A stretch of 64,000 nt of DNA, from NCBI RefSeq assembly GCF_932276165.1, contig NC_063984.1, positions 9,555,501-9,619,500 of the forward strand. The letters are read 5' to 3'. The position numbers and the translations under genes were made by a program. Source of the stretch: Plutella xylostella (taxonomy: Eukaryota; Arthropoda; Insecta; Lepidoptera; Plutellidae). Position 1 is the first letter of the stretch. Every line of letters starts with the position of its first letter. Of the stretch, positions 20,820 through 35,400 are shown one piece after another. A model generated the notes under the pieces. It was not told where the DNA came from and did not search any database. It saw only the letters and a list, made by a program, of their open reading frames with translations.

Positions 20820-22879
20820 TTTATTGTGGCACATTGTTTGTTCAGTTCTTCCTTAATATTTCAGCGCCTTGTACAGGCTCGATACTCCTTTTATACCTAA
20901 ACAATATAATTGACTGTTTAAATACCCTTTGAGTACTGCTTTACAATGTATACTACCTAAGACTCGTCACAAAAAATAAATATCTATAGAATACATTACA
21001 CTAATATTGATCGATTATTTATACTCGTACCAAAAGAGGCTACTACTACTGCTACAACTCTTATCAACTTTAAGGATGGCTTTAAGAAACGTCAGAATTT
21101 CAGAATTAGTGGAGCATCATAATTAGTGAAAGTTATGGTAGTAGCCCCTTTGTGTTTCAGGTTTTTCGAAAAAAGTTGTTTCTTCTATTCATAATAATAA
21201 ACAACACTTTTTTACATGACATGAGATTAATTTACTTTACATGTTTCGGCTCGCTATTTTAAGATCACTAAGCGGATATCCTACATTATATCACATGTGA
21301 AATATCATTCTAACTTGCTATATTCTTGTTTTACTGTAACAAGCAAACTGTCGAGTTCGGAAGTCATGTTTCAAAATTGTCGTACCAAAATGTACCATCA
21401 TATATAGCACATAAAGTCAAATGTATCAAACCGGCTCTGGTTAAATTACTTTCTATTGTTACATATAGTCGATTTTAACTATTGTTATTTTAAATTAAAT
21501 GCAGTCTGTGTTAATACTATTTTACGTGTCTATTAATACCGTCAGTTCCAATTCAACAGTCTGCTAAATTCTATCTACGTTAATAAAAATACTGTATAAA
21601 AAAGTGGCATAGCGAACATGCTTTTAAATACAATAAAATAACAGATTAAACATGGCGCAAATGTATAAAATATGTAACAGGTATGAGGCTGCGTGCAGCA
21701 CTATCTCGCGGCGCAGCTCGCTCGCTACAATAGTATATGTATAATACTGATTATTTAATTCCTTTAATATTTAATTAAAATTCTCGAGAACGTTTATCTC
21801 GTAATGTGGGACACTTTTACGACGGCACTACTTACGGGTTGATAAGGCCCGATGGCGGCCGCGAGGCCCGGCGACCGAGTAGAGACCCTATGCGAGAGGC
21901 AGAAGCCACAAAGTCCAACGAAGACGTTAATTATGAAATTAAATTATAATTACAAGATAATTTCGCTCTTGAATCTCAAAACAGTTATGCGATGCTCCCG
22001 ATGAACTATAAAATAGAGAATATTTAACGAACCAAAACGATTATTGCAGCCGTAATTAATTGTGAATTTTGTACAGAAATATAAACTTTGGAATGATATT
22101 AAGAAATACCATATAAAGTCAAACGCTTTAGCTTCTCACATTATAAGGTCTCTCCGTGTTGGGCCGTCGCTATTCCATATTGAGTGCCCACCGCGAACTG
22201 TGGGCGCGCTATTCTAGTCCACTCGACGACTCTAAGCCGACCGTCATGTTTCTACTATAAACGGGGAACCTGTTTCTTGAACCACAGATTCAACACCCTC
22301 TCTAGGTAATGTACACAAGTGGCGCGCATGCACGGTCGCTTGTAGAATAGCGCGCCCGCCGCCGCCGCACACATCACACTAATGAGCCTGGCCCTCTAGT
22401 CGATGCGTCCCACCGTGCACAGTCGAATGATTTACAATAAGAACGATATCTAAAATAAATAAATTATACACCTGACCGCGTAAGAAAACCAATAAAACCA
22501 ATTCCGATTATAAACGAGGGATGACAGCCTGACAGAAACAAATCGTCATTAAACTGGTCTCATTAGTTTCCCGACGACAGAGTCCACAAAAACTAACGTT
22601 ACTAGATCACATGTTCGCACTTAACGGGCGAATAAATTAAACGATCGAGTGGGCCGTGATTAATACACTGTAAATACCTATCGCTTATTTCAATTTAATG
22701 CCGGATCAATTATGGAAAGAAGAAATAAACAGTGAGACAGAACTATTTACATAAGTCAATATGAGTTACAGTTTCGAAGTCGTAGATCGAAGAGAGAGAT
22801 GTATGTACAAGTCTACGCCCCGCACTCGCGGCCGAGTCCCCGTGTCCGTCACTCACACATCACTAGCGTCCGCGCGCGT
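20820..22879 (-). other. wg: Probable wg 3' UTR
   Basis: This interval follows the wg stop with no other gene. The first AATAAA on the - strand that I find is at 20825-20820, giving a UTR of about 2.06 kb; ATTAAA variants near 21760 would give about 1.1 kb. It contains a 15-bp inverted repeat (22202-22216 with 22343-22357). Confidence 0.4.
22202..22357 (-). repeat. Inverted repeat in the probable wg 3' UTR
   Basis: gggcgcgctattcta at 22202-22216 pairs perfectly with tagaatagcgcgccc at 22343-22357 across 126 nt. If transcribed it would form a GC-rich 15-bp stem. Confidence 0.6.
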
Positions 22880-23366
22880 CTATAAGCACGTGTGCACGAC
22901 CTTCTCCGTGTGGCAGCGCTTGCACTTGACCTCGCAGCACCACAGGAAGGTGCAGTTGCAGCGCTCGTACACGAACATGGTGTCGGTGCGGTAGCCGCGG
23001 CCGCAGCACATGAGGTCGCAGCCGTCCACGCCCAGGCTGGAGTCGTTGCAGGCGCGGCCGTGCGTGCCGGCGATGCCGAGCCGCGGGTTGCGCTCGCAGA
23101 AGCCGGGCGACGGGTCCACGTACACCAGGTCCTTGACCCCGGGCGCCTTGTGCTCCTTGTTGGAGGGGCGCAGCTGGAAGCGGTAGCGGTCGCGGCGCGG
23201 CTCGCGGCGCGGCGCGGCGTCGTTGCGCTGCGCCGGCGCCTCCAGCTCGCCGCCGCGCGCCTGCACGCGCGACGCGCCGTCGAACCGGTCCTTCAGCGAG
23301 TCGCCCACGGAGCGGAAGCTCGGCAACCGCATCCAGCACGTCTTCACCGTGCACGAGCCCGACATG

Positions 23367-23397
<31 letters not shown>

Positions 23398-23407
23398 TCT
23401 GCACGTG
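22880..23407 (-). CDS. wg: wg exon 4 (lipidation site and Cys-rich C-terminus)
   Basis: The acceptor is gatgtttgttgcag. It encodes HVQTEMRQECKCHGMSGSC; Ser234 (codon 23362-23360) is the palmitoleoylated serine of Wnts. Then come KTCWMRLPSF, a short basic loop, RYRFQLRPSNKEHK, DLVYVDPSPGFCE and the terminal Cys cluster. The stop TAG is at 22882-22880. Confidence 0.97.
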
Positions 23408-26400
23408 CTGCAACAAACATCACATCGTCAGTCATGGAGTCGCGTGCGGGACGACCACCGATCGTAGACTCTAGAATGCCTCTAAATTCCTGCGATAAGC
23501 CCCGATACGGGTGATCGATGAACGTTTAAGCTCACTCCATCGATCGCATCTCACGATCGAGCAAATTGTTACAAATTGTGAGGAGGTGGGCCGGGCGTCA
23601 CCGGCCGGGGACCGATCATAAATCATATTCTAGATGCATTCATCATTCTAAGAAGGTAGATAAATGACGCGGGGTCGGGGACAGTGAATGTTTTACAATC
23701 CACGCGCTGCTGCCGCTCGTAGAACGAGCTGCCAGTATTTATTCATTCACATGTGTTTAGATAGTTTAAGAATATGTTCGCTGACATTATGCCGTCAGGG
23801 CCTCCAAATATGTGTCGGACAATCGACGGAATGTTGTGAATATTCATCAGATGGACACCCAGATGGTGCATCGTGACAGGAATTAAGTGCGGCGCTTAAT
23901 GATGCGCCTGGGTGGCTGGCGCGGCGCGGACACTGGCTATGCAAATGTGTCGGAGGTGTGTCGTGGGAGGGAGCGCGCGCGACGAATGGCCGCCAGCCCT
24001 CTTGCCTCTATTAATATTAGCTCGTGACAGGACGAGGCGACGATTGATCGGGCCCGTCTCTACCGGTAATGGTAATGTAAACACGAGCGACGACAATGCC
24101 GCGTGTGACGAGCCGGCCTCCCACTCGACTCGTTTTATTTATCGTCCCTTTACGAGGTGCTACCGTTCGAGTGGTTGCGATCGGATAACCGAGTTGATGG
24201 ATGGCCGGCCACTCGTAGCGCGACCGAGGATTAAGCAGTCAAGTGATTCAGCTTATGATGTGATGCTTACCGCTCGTCCGGCCTCGTTGTTGTGCAGGTT
24301 CATCTTCTCGCGCACGGTCTTGCCGCGCTCGCCGGTGTCGACGAACTCGCGGCTGAAGCGGAAGCCGAAGCCGATGTTGTCGCTGCAGCCGCCCCACTTC
24401 CACACGCGCACGTTGCTGGCGGCGGCGGCGCGCGCGCGGTGCGGCGCGGCCCCCACGTGCGAGTAGTCGCACGAGCACGACTCGATGGAGCCCTCGGCGC
24501 ACGCGCGCGCCACCGCGTGCGTCACGCCCGCGCTCGTGATGGCGTAGATGAACGCCGTCTCGCGGCAACCTGCGGGGGAGCGGCTGGTCAGAACTGGGGC
24601 CGATAGGGTTTGGTTTCAGGGGAGGATGGGTTTGAAATAGGAAGCGATTTCATTTAGTGCAGCTTTTGTAGGTACATGAAAACTATTTGTATGATTGAAG
24701 GGAAAATGGAAAGCATATTATGTAAAGGGTAATCAAGTTTAGTGCCCGGACTGTAAAGGAGGCTGCGTTCCAATTTGCAACCTTTGATATAAACATTTTT
24801 GTTCATTAGCAAATTGCTCAGGCAAATTGCAATCCCAAAGAGCAAAGAACCCTCGGATTGACGTTTGGGTGGGATTAGTAATTTAGTATTGAGCTTTTAT
24901 TGAACTTGTTACTTTTTGCTCCTTTGTGTTGGACCCAAACCAAAACATAAAATATAAGCTTATGCTATTCTTGACAAAACAAGAACTTCCAACAAAGAGT
25001 TTGTGGCAATAAGTAACAATAAAGATAATATTAACGCAATAATATTGAGCTCGACATTCAAAGCAATGATTGCATCGAATTCATTCATCTGATCGAACGA
25101 ACGAAAACATAAATCGATTCTCTCATCCCGTATCGAATACTATAAATAATTAATGGCCCGGCATTAGAATCAAATACTCATAAAATACAATTAAAAGAGA
25201 GAGGGTATATCTCGAGGATTGAAAATAAAAGAAGTTCTTACCTACTCGAGAGATTTATAAATTCGATCATTACAGATCGTACGGCGCGCGCATCGAATTC
25301 TCGATGTTAATATCGATTTAATAGCCGAGTATTTTAAAACGATTAATACATGAGATGAACGACTATTTGTCTACGAGTTGGAGGCACTTAATGAGATGAT
25401 ATTATTAAAGGCTTAACTTAAACATAAGAGTAATGATTTGCGTAGACCTTCTTCGTGATTAAATTTACGTTCGAGTGCAGGGAAAGGTACATAAAATGAA
25501 CCGTCAACTGGCATGATGGCTGTGTGCAGTAATTAATTAGCATGGGTCTACGACTTTGTAAGTTTACGAGCGCTAAATATTCAGCGATGTTATTGGCCGC
25601 GGCTGCTTGCAGGCCGCGCCGCACCGGCCGCGTCGCGATCGCTATCTCACGGCATTCCAGAATCAAAATAAAATAAGCAATTAACGCCCTTCTAATAATG
25701 CCATAATGACATGTCGTCCGCGGGCAGCACCATTCGTTCACAAATATATGGAGGTGCGCGCCCGGTGGGCTTCCGGCCACCTCGGCATCGCCACTATAAA
25801 ATATCCACACGGAAAAAACGACCGACCCCTTATGGAAGTAAAATAATAAGGAACGCGTATTTGTTGTTATTTATAATAATAATATGTGGAACGGGCCGGT
25901 GCAGCCCGCGCCAGCGTTATTAAGGACTCAATAAGCAAATGAAATCATTTTTTTATTGAGTTGTCATCATGCGCCGATATAAATTACGGCACGCACACAC
26001 GCGCACTCTCCCGGGACTCGCTTTTTGTGCTTCCCTTTGCGATGTTATACAAAAGTATTTTATTCAGCAATTACTTGAGACGTTCTCCTCGGAATTTTAA
26101 TGTCAATTTCGCCATCATTCAATGTTCGGGCGTAATTAATTCACGGTGCAGATACGAGTACGAGCTGTCCCCGCGTCGAGCATTTATCTTCTGTAATGAC
26201 TTGGAAACGTATTCTCGCATTAACTATAACGAATAGGTGCGGGCCAATTAAATATAGAACACGTAAATAACGCTCGTAAAATGATAGCTTTGGGCTAATC
26301 CGATTTGCCGTTCACCTCGGCTGATGACTAGACTGGTCTAGCTCTAGTTAGCGCTGTCTGCGGACAGTTACTGCGGGTGTGACAACTTCCTTAGTGCCGT

Positions 26401-29400
26401 GCAAAGGTGAGGCATTCCCGTGTGTGGTGCGGTGTGGGGCGCGGGAGGTCCGCGGCGCGGCGGGGCGTCGCCAGGTGCCGCCCGCGACGCGCCGCCGCCG
26501 CTGCGTGCCGCTACACACGGCTTCATAACGCTTAGAGAACTGTCGACACATCTGTCAACAAACAGATGCGGCCGCGCCCGCTGTGATTTTTATTTCGCTA
26601 CTTTTACCTCTACGCCGGGTCTTCGACGGCGGATATCATTATCTGATCAATTATGAATTGACAACGGAAACTTAACATCTTAATTGGTAATTCAAAGTTT
26701 AGAAAGTCTATTATCGGATGATTTGTCAGATGAGCGAGAGCTATTTATGTTGCTGTTCTAAAGTATGGTTACAAATGGGTGAATTTGTTTATTTAGTCTC
26801 AGCCGGACACTGATGTTCTGGACAAAGCGGATTGTCGCGGCGCGCGAATAAATCGCGACGTCGAAAAATTATGACAAATGTAAGGAGACTCGGAGCACGG
26901 AGGTTGCATTAGTCACGGCATTATAAAATGTAAATGCCTCTACGGGTTAATTAACCGACCAAACAACGCTAATCCGACACCGGCCATGTATAACCTCGGA
27001 TATTAACCATTTGTCCTCCAGACGCTCGAGGCCCGGCCGCAGACTCTAATTCTCTGACGAATCACAACATGCCCCCGGCCACTACCATTAATAATTACAT
27101 GCTGCGTCAACTTTAATGCTAATAGGAATATCTATGCAATATATTTAACTTTTTTATTATATTCAAATTAATTGTTGACTAGCGTATTAGGTAAGTTGGT
27201 CTTGGTACACACATACTTGACAGAAAACTGTGTGATAAAATTAATGCCAAGAATTTATACTCGTAAAAGTCATAAACTCGTAAATCATGAATCCCGTGTT
27301 CTAAAGACCAAAATAAAACACCAGCACTTAATGTTTGACGAACACCTGGCCCAAGATTAATACATTCAATTTTAAAATTAATGCCACTAATTAAATGTGT
27401 TCATGTCAGTATTAAGTCATCACGGCGAGGTGAGTCCGCTGGATCAAATTAATACAAATCGACACAAAGGGCATCGATATCTGCTGTGACCACTCTGGAT
27501 TTAAAGATCAAGAATGCATTTAATACTGATAGCCTATTGGCTGGACCATTGAAGGCTGCTGGAAGAGCGTTGCGACGCTTTTAGGAGAGGCGCATATGCA
27601 GTAAAGTTATGGACGCTTGTTGGTTGATGGTGATGATGATGATGTTGAGCAGTGCTCACAGCAGATAGGCGCGCCACACTCCGCATCCCGTTAATTTATG
27701 ACTAATACGTCCATTATTCAAATTTGATGAGACGTGATTATTCACAACATTAATAAATCACTCGCGTTATAAAGAGAATCATTTTTGTCTCGAACCAGTT
27801 CCGATAACGCTCTATCGAGGACATCTTTATTGAGGTTTGGTGAACTCGCCAATCGTCATTATAAACGACATGTCATTTTATCCGTCCTTTACGATATGAT
27901 AATTATATTTTACGTCCGCCGTAAGTAAGATGAATCACTTCGATTCGTCCCCGGACAGGCTCACTAGTTATGAAAACCTCATCGCAAATAGGCGTCGTTA
28001 AATAATGGAATGGGAGTGAAATTGCAGGCTTACTAACTATTAAGAGTAAGAAAACAGAGCTATTCCGAGCGTTAAAGGTAATTTTTGCTATAAAGGTGCA
28101 TCGGGGACGGGCAATAAAAAGCAATAACTCATTTTCGTTATGCCCTGTATGGGTGATAATTTAGCATTGAGCCGGCCGCGGGGGCTGCGACAATTGAGCG
28201 TCACGTCGCTCGTATATCACTCAGCGCTCGCACAAAGCGCTGCTACCGCTCGCACTCATTCACACAATGGACAAACACATTTGTTTTCAAATTCGACAAA
28301 AAACACCAAAAATAATTTCATTATAAGTGAGCAGTCCGTAAGCAATAAAAACCAATCGGACTCGATACGAATGGCCAAATCGGACAGTAAAAACGACAGC
28401 GCGATTACAGCTGAGGCTTTATTAAAAAAACACGAGCGATCGAACCGACTTATTTTACAAAACGCTCCGTGTGTATCTCGAGAACTATTCAAACGCCACA
28501 AAACCCAAAACGCTTATCTAATTGAGCATTAAATATTTCGTCGAGGGCATTTTATATCCGTTTTATTTTCGGTGCCGATCGTTTTATACGTTTTGTCCAC
28601 CCACGACGGCCGGTCGGAGGCTGATATGTGTATCGCCGAGAACAGGAAATATTGGGGTAAAGGACGGGTTTTATTAGCCGCGTTACCTGCTATTAGGAGC
28701 TGCATTAGGTGTAAAGTGTGCTTCCGTGGCGCGGCCGGCGGGGGGCGCCGCGGGGGACCCGGCCCATATATTTTTCTATTTGACAATGCAGCGTTGAATG
28801 CCGTTGTCATCGTCCGTGTTAATGCGATCCTTGAGGTTTGCACCACAATGCGCGGAGATGTCGCATCCGACGTGTCAATGGCGTGTCGACGTCTAAATTA
28901 GTAATTATGTTTGTGTGCCACCCGCGGCTCTTTGTTGTGCGATCTGTAATCATGGAGCAAGAATACGCATTGTCCACATAGGGATTTGATATACTTTTAG
29001 GACAACAATGAACCGATATTACAGAATAATTCTTGAGAAGTTTTTTTATTCAGTATCGCTCCCGACAGCCGGGCGATAGCTGGTGGTTTTTATGTGTTTC
29101 TCAAATGAGAGTAATTGCAATGTATGGAGGCTATCTCGCAGATTGCGGCAGTAATGTGCGCGCGTGACGCGCCCGCGCGCGCTGCCCTTAATAAAGTAAT
29201 ACGGTCTAAATGCGCACGCATACAGCATAAATTTTGTTCTCCTCGCGATGCTCTTTTTATCAAATGAAATTATGACTGCGGTGGTCCGGCCTCTTCGTGC
29301 TATACCTGGCTTTTAATTTAGAAAAATGGTACTTAGCTTTTTATGGCTTGTAGATTGTAGACATAATAAATAAATTTATTTTCGCTCCGAGGCATAATCT

Positions 29401-32400
29401 GTTTTATAATACGGCATTTTGAATTTGGCATTTAATATCTCGATCGGGCATCGGTTGATTTGTCCGAATGATAAATGGGAAGTTTATTCATTTGTTAATA
29501 TTTTAAAGAAACAACTACGTTGTTAAGCTAAAAATTCTTTTAATTCAGCTTTATTACTTTAAATTGGATCTGTGTCAGCAATTTACGTTCCAATACTTAC
29601 ATAAACATGTCCGAGCTAAACGTTTGCTTCGATATTTCTTTTGATTTACTCATTCACGCGTTCGGAACTGGTTCGATTTACCCGAGGCTAGTGTTGACCG
29701 TCTTTGCCTTTTTATTACGATAAATTAAAAAGTTTTATGTAAACATATCCAAAAGTAATCTACATATGGGATTTAATAACGGAAGATTTCCACAAATTAA
29801 AATATCGCTTGAAGGCTTGGCAGGAAGCTAAACAAGAGCTCCTAGGCGCGTATTCTCATATCAACACTAACCGTTCGAAATACAATTAGGTGAAGCGGGT
29901 CTAATAGCACATCTTCTTTACCCGAAACGCTTGCACCATTCATTAGCGTCGGGCTGTCGGGTCAATAACCGGGGCGTGCTGCCGGTGACTCCATCCGACA
30001 GATGAAGACGAAGCATTCCGAAATCAAAATATGATCGAATTAGTTCAAGATATCGGGCGAATGCTCTTAATTTTGAAGATAACCTCCTAATGCACCGCCT
30101 GAACTTACAACTACCGAAAGCTCTTCATTATTACAGCTTTATAGCTACGATGTATCAAATTAAACTGAGAGTGCCGTAATTTGTGTAGATATATATTATT
30201 TAAAACGTAATTTGTATAAACATTTAGTTCAATAACTGGAAATTCATAAATACAACACGTCACACAGTCAGAAAATAAATGCACAGACACGTCATACGCA
30301 ATTGTATTGAATTACTATTTAATCGAATCCGAGTTGCATTATTAAAAGTTCAGCCAACAAAAGTACTCGAGAAAGGACAAAATTGAATCACAAAGCGATC
30401 GTGTTTTTGCGATAATCGCTAATAATGCGCGCAAACAGTGCAGATGCTCGGATGTTGTTCATAATGAGCCGGATCGTACAATGCGCGGTAACCGGACACC
30501 GGTCCTGAGAATAGGGACCCCGAATGCGTGCGATATTTTGATGGACTCTTTATTAAACGGCAAACCTTGTATTTTGGTACATGTAATAAAAAAACTGTAG
30601 ATTAAGTAGCTATACGGTTATACAGCATTAAGATCATAATGTTAATAGAGCAGATTATACTGATGCAATTAGTTCACGCATGTGCGGATTGGACAAATCT
30701 GGCTCTTCCATTCAGTTTTAAACACATACATTGTGAACTTAATGGAACTGTATACGCTGATCGTATCTGCGATCAGCATCTATTATTCACTCTTTGTTGA
30801 TAGACCCTGTTCAACACAATTATGAATGGAGTGTTTTTTGTCGTAAAACATCACTAAAATCTAAAAAGAAATAGAGTAACGAGGAATTTGAATGCCAGCC
30901 AGAAGACGAGAAAGTTAAGATGTCATTCCATTACAAACATCGAATTAAATAAGTTGAATTTAAAAATGGAACAAAAAACGAATGAACGAGAGCGAGAGGT
31001 CACTGGGATATGTAATTGATCCAGGATGCGTTATCTCGATAGCTCTTTACATCTGCCCCTGCTGCTACCCTCCCACTGCGCACAGATAACATCTCTAAAG
31101 GGTTGCTGACTAAAGATATCACTTAATTTGTAGCCACTCTTTGTACTCCGGATTAGGGTCCCATACAAAATAGCCAGCTTTTTTAAGTTGTTTAAAAAAG
31201 CATTTCGCGGACCGTTTTCAATTTCGTTTTTAGAAGATTATTCGAACATCTCAATGGCCTATAATCTGTTTCCTTGGTATTTTAGAGGGTGTTTAAGGAT
31301 TAAACCTTTGTCCGCTTTGTTTTGCGTCGCCAATGCAGAGTGTCGCGTGTTCTTGAAACTGACATTTACTTTTTACCGTGTTTTTGTCACAAGCTTTATT
31401 AAGACTTTATGACGGTGACAGGATAATCGTGATTACAGTATTTGCGCGCGCCCTATTTTTTGTTCGTTACCGCAACTAGCGTTTAGCATTAGCTTACCTT
31501 TGTCGACGATCTTGCCGAACAGGTTTTTCCCTCTGAGGAAGTTTCTGGTGGAGCAGTTCCAGCGTCGGTTCTTGAACTGGTGCTGGCACTCGGCCACGGC
31601 CATGCTGGCGCCCTTGGCCACAGCGGCGAGCGCGCCGGGGTTCTCGCGCGCCAGGCGGCGCTGCTTGCGGCGCAGCGTGGCGTGCACCGCCGGGTCCATG
31701 TACAGCACGCCCGGGGACATCGGCGCCAGGTTGTTGGGCTCGCCCGCCTTCGCGATGCCCCTGCGACAAACATCACCTGTTAGCTTAAGTACGTACTCAC
31801 AAAACAAACAATCTTAATCCTCCTACTTGACGCTGAAATGAAACGCTCGTTTGGAAAGGTAAGGACAACAAACAACTGACGACGGAACTGTCAATCCGCG
31901 GCGGGGCCAATATTTGCGCGATGCATTAATCCCTGACCGCTCGCGATCGCTGTTGACTCTCCGACAAAAACACGCCCGGTTCCGTGTGCTCGCTCGAAAT
32001 CGTATTACTTTTCTATTTGCTCTTCTTTGTAGTCGAGTGTAACGTAAATATGAACGCGTTCGTCGTAAATTCTCGTTTCCTCCAAGAATTTATGGAGCGA
32101 CAGGCTTTTGTTTTGAGCGTCCACACGCGTCCCCGCGCCGCCGCCGCCGCCGCCGCCGCAACAATAGCGAGGAGGCTCGCAACTCGCAAGTCGATCAAAC
32201 AGGTGCTTGCAGTGACGTCAGCGCGATCTCCGCGATATATTTAGCTGTGACAAACTGACGAAATATGTGGGAAAGATTGGAAACAATTATTTATCCGCAG
32301 ATCCTTTAGAGATACAAGACATTAGGGGATAATTTATTTTATATTATGTACGAATTGGTCACAAAGTGGCTTTGTTTTTTTAAGAAGCAGTAGTTCTTTA

Positions 32401-35400
32401 GTCTTTTAATCGTCATTATTTAGTTTTGGGTCACCTTAGTACGGAGCGGTCAATTCCATAACTCGTTTGACGACTTCTCGACGCGACTCCCAAATTAAGT
32501 CTGTTTAACTAAATATGCTTAGCTTATAGCTTTAATATGAGCACCGTGTCACTTTTATGGTTACATAATTATTAGATTTATTCTAGCTCTAAAACTCTGT
32601 GTGGTCACGGATTAATAACTAAAACGGTTGTAAAAGAGCTATTAATTTATGAAATTTGAATATACTTTGTAAAAGACATCTAGTTTCTTAATTTTAATTG
32701 AATAGTGAAGCCGTCTATGAGCCTTGAGTGTTCTTAAAAATATGTCCAAATATCCATTAAAAATATTATGTCTTATTTATTACTTGTATAGTATAGTTTC
32801 AACATTGAGTCCCAGTTGGTAACAATGCAATAAATAAATATTTGAAAAAAGAACGTGAAACGCCACAACTACTTAAAGACAAAACCAACTGGGACGTCCA
32901 TGTTTGTCCCCACTGATAACCCCTTCCTGGCGCGTTCAGAAAAAAGAAAATATTGTGTCTCAAGTCCTCGGGAAAAAATCATGAACGGCTTTCACAGGCA
33001 AACTAAATGTTTGCACAACGATAAACCTTTGTGTGAATGTGTCAAAACAACAAATATTAGTCTTTGGGAAGAAATGTGTACTGTCACTAGGGTATTATTG
33101 GTCCGGGCAATTAAGGAAAAGGTACTCGCCGAGAGGAGTAACGATAATAATTTAATTGTTATGAGGACGCTTTATAATTAATACTTATGTTTCCGTATTC
33201 AAAGGCCTTTTGATAGCTATGGTTTATCGGAATTTGGTCGATATAGCGGCGCCGCCGGGAGCCGAAGTCAGGTCAAATTAATAACTACCATATTCAATTA
33301 ATATGTATGAATGAAATATTGAATGCCATAATGTATCTATTAACTATTATTCAGCCGCTATATGGTGTCCAAATAACATAGTGTGACATGTCACTTTAAA
33401 CTTAATTATTATAATCAAATAGGATCATAGTTATACCTTTAAGTAAGTATAGGTTACAAAACATTTGGTATAAATAAAACACCGTGTGAAAAATAAACCA
33501 TTATGTCTGAAATGTGCACACGTTTCGCATACAAATTAACAGCACTTAATTTGTATCAAGATACTAAAGTTTTTAATATGGCACGCGGTAGAAAGCGAAA
33601 GCCTTGGGGTCGCAGGTCAAGCTACAATGGTCGTTGTTATCAGTGTGTATCGTGTCAGAAGATTTCGTCCGGCGTAATGTAATATAGCCTACGTGAGATG
33701 CGTGTGAGATGGCCGTCTTTACACAGCTAGTGAGGCTGAGTTCAATGGTTTCATTCAGTAGGTAGGTATAGACATGGTCTGTTAGCTTTCGTCTTTGTGA
33801 TGCAATGTAATAATTTGACTAAAACAGGCTATTCATGAACATTACTGTAAGTAAATAATAATAGTTTCTTAAATTACATACTATATATTATTTTACTATA
33901 TAAAACAGCACAAAAGTGGGTCTTGTTAAATGTTACATAAATGTGAAATTTGCACTGTCGTTTATAGCTAATTAAGTAGGTAATTTCTGAAATTAACCAT
34001 TATTTTACCTACTAAATAACCTGCTCAAAAATGACTAAATGTATAAACATAGTTCCTGAAGTCAGTATAGTATATCACTATTCTGAGTAACACATCGACG
34101 TTTTAAAAATAAATACTACTTTTCTCAGGTACTTGAAATGTGACTGGATTTAACACTTAAGCACTTAAGGGACATACACACATCTGCCGGAACCATTCGC
34201 CCATTCCTGCCCCTTGTCCTTTAACGTTGACAGATTTATAAATAAACCTTGGTTTTTTACACGGACTTTTCATTCAATATTTAAGATAAAAGTTTAAATA
34301 TAATTGTTGATAATGGGGTCCTAGTAATTAACATATGAAAGATTTTTTTTAAAATTTATTATTTTTTAGAATTTAATTAATAACTATATATAATATAAAT
34401 ATGTTGGAATATTGTTGGAGTTCGTATCATTTGTTGATTAATTCTTATTCAATAGTTTAGACTTGTCGATGCTTTCCGTCGGAAATACCTATGAGACTTT
34501 TATGGTCTAACAATTTTCTATATCTCCTATAGTTCACGATACCACTTAGTAAATTAATGTCAACGATTAACAACTTTACGATTTATCATTTAAAACGCAT
34601 TCATTATACAAATAAAGTTATATTTGCTCTGCGCACGCGCCAGCTCAAGATAAATGATAAAACCTACGAGCAACATGAAATGTATAGATGTGAACTGATC
34701 TATTATAACAACAATTACATAAATATTACTAATTCATTTAAAGTTATAAATTTATAATAACCATAAAGTGACCATCGATAAATATTAGGTATACGTATAC
34801 ACTGGGTATTAAATTAAGCTTCTAAATAAGGTGTACGCAGTAGAAAGTTATAAAAAGCATTCTTTTATATTTTACTTCATGAATTTTTCAAGTGCTCATC
34901 AGCATTTATTTTAATTAAGTTAATTCTAGTAGCTTTTTTATTCTACAAAAAAGGATTTTGTAGTGTCGCATACCAGGAGCCGTGAGATAAGAGAAGTAAA
35001 TAACACAAGTGTCGCTTGTCACTCCTGAGAGGTGGCGCGTCAACTTGTATGCAGCTGATTTTCACTCACAACTTTGTATTAAAACTTTTAAAATAGCTAA
35101 CAACAAGTCTTTGCTTATATGGTAATTTGTTCGCTAATTAGTGCCTGATTTGGTACAAAAAATAATAAAAATAAAACTATCAATCTTCATTAAAAACAAA
35201 TTGTTCAAAAACTTTACAACACAAAGTTTTACAGCCATAAATTACACATATAACTGTGTTAATAGCCATGTTAGGATAGTAAACATAAACATCTCAATCT
35301 CATCACTTCATGAGTCAATAATACTGCCATAAAACGTGAAATTTCGCCTTTATCGTAGTGGCACGACCACGTTAAGCCAACTTAATGATGCGCTAATTAT

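Noticed and set aside
22892..23467. Long + strand open frame opposite wg exon 4
   Set aside because: It is an Ala/Val/Arg-rich shadow of the GC-rich wg exon, with no domain and no splice logic.
24248..24606. Open frames on other frames of wg exon 3
   Set aside because: GC-rich exon shadows; the Wnt frame accounts for the sequence.
28140..28532. 130-codon + strand open frame in wg intron 2
   Set aside because: Ser/Asn/Lys-rich without domain or signal; it has a chance-frame character and no supporting context.
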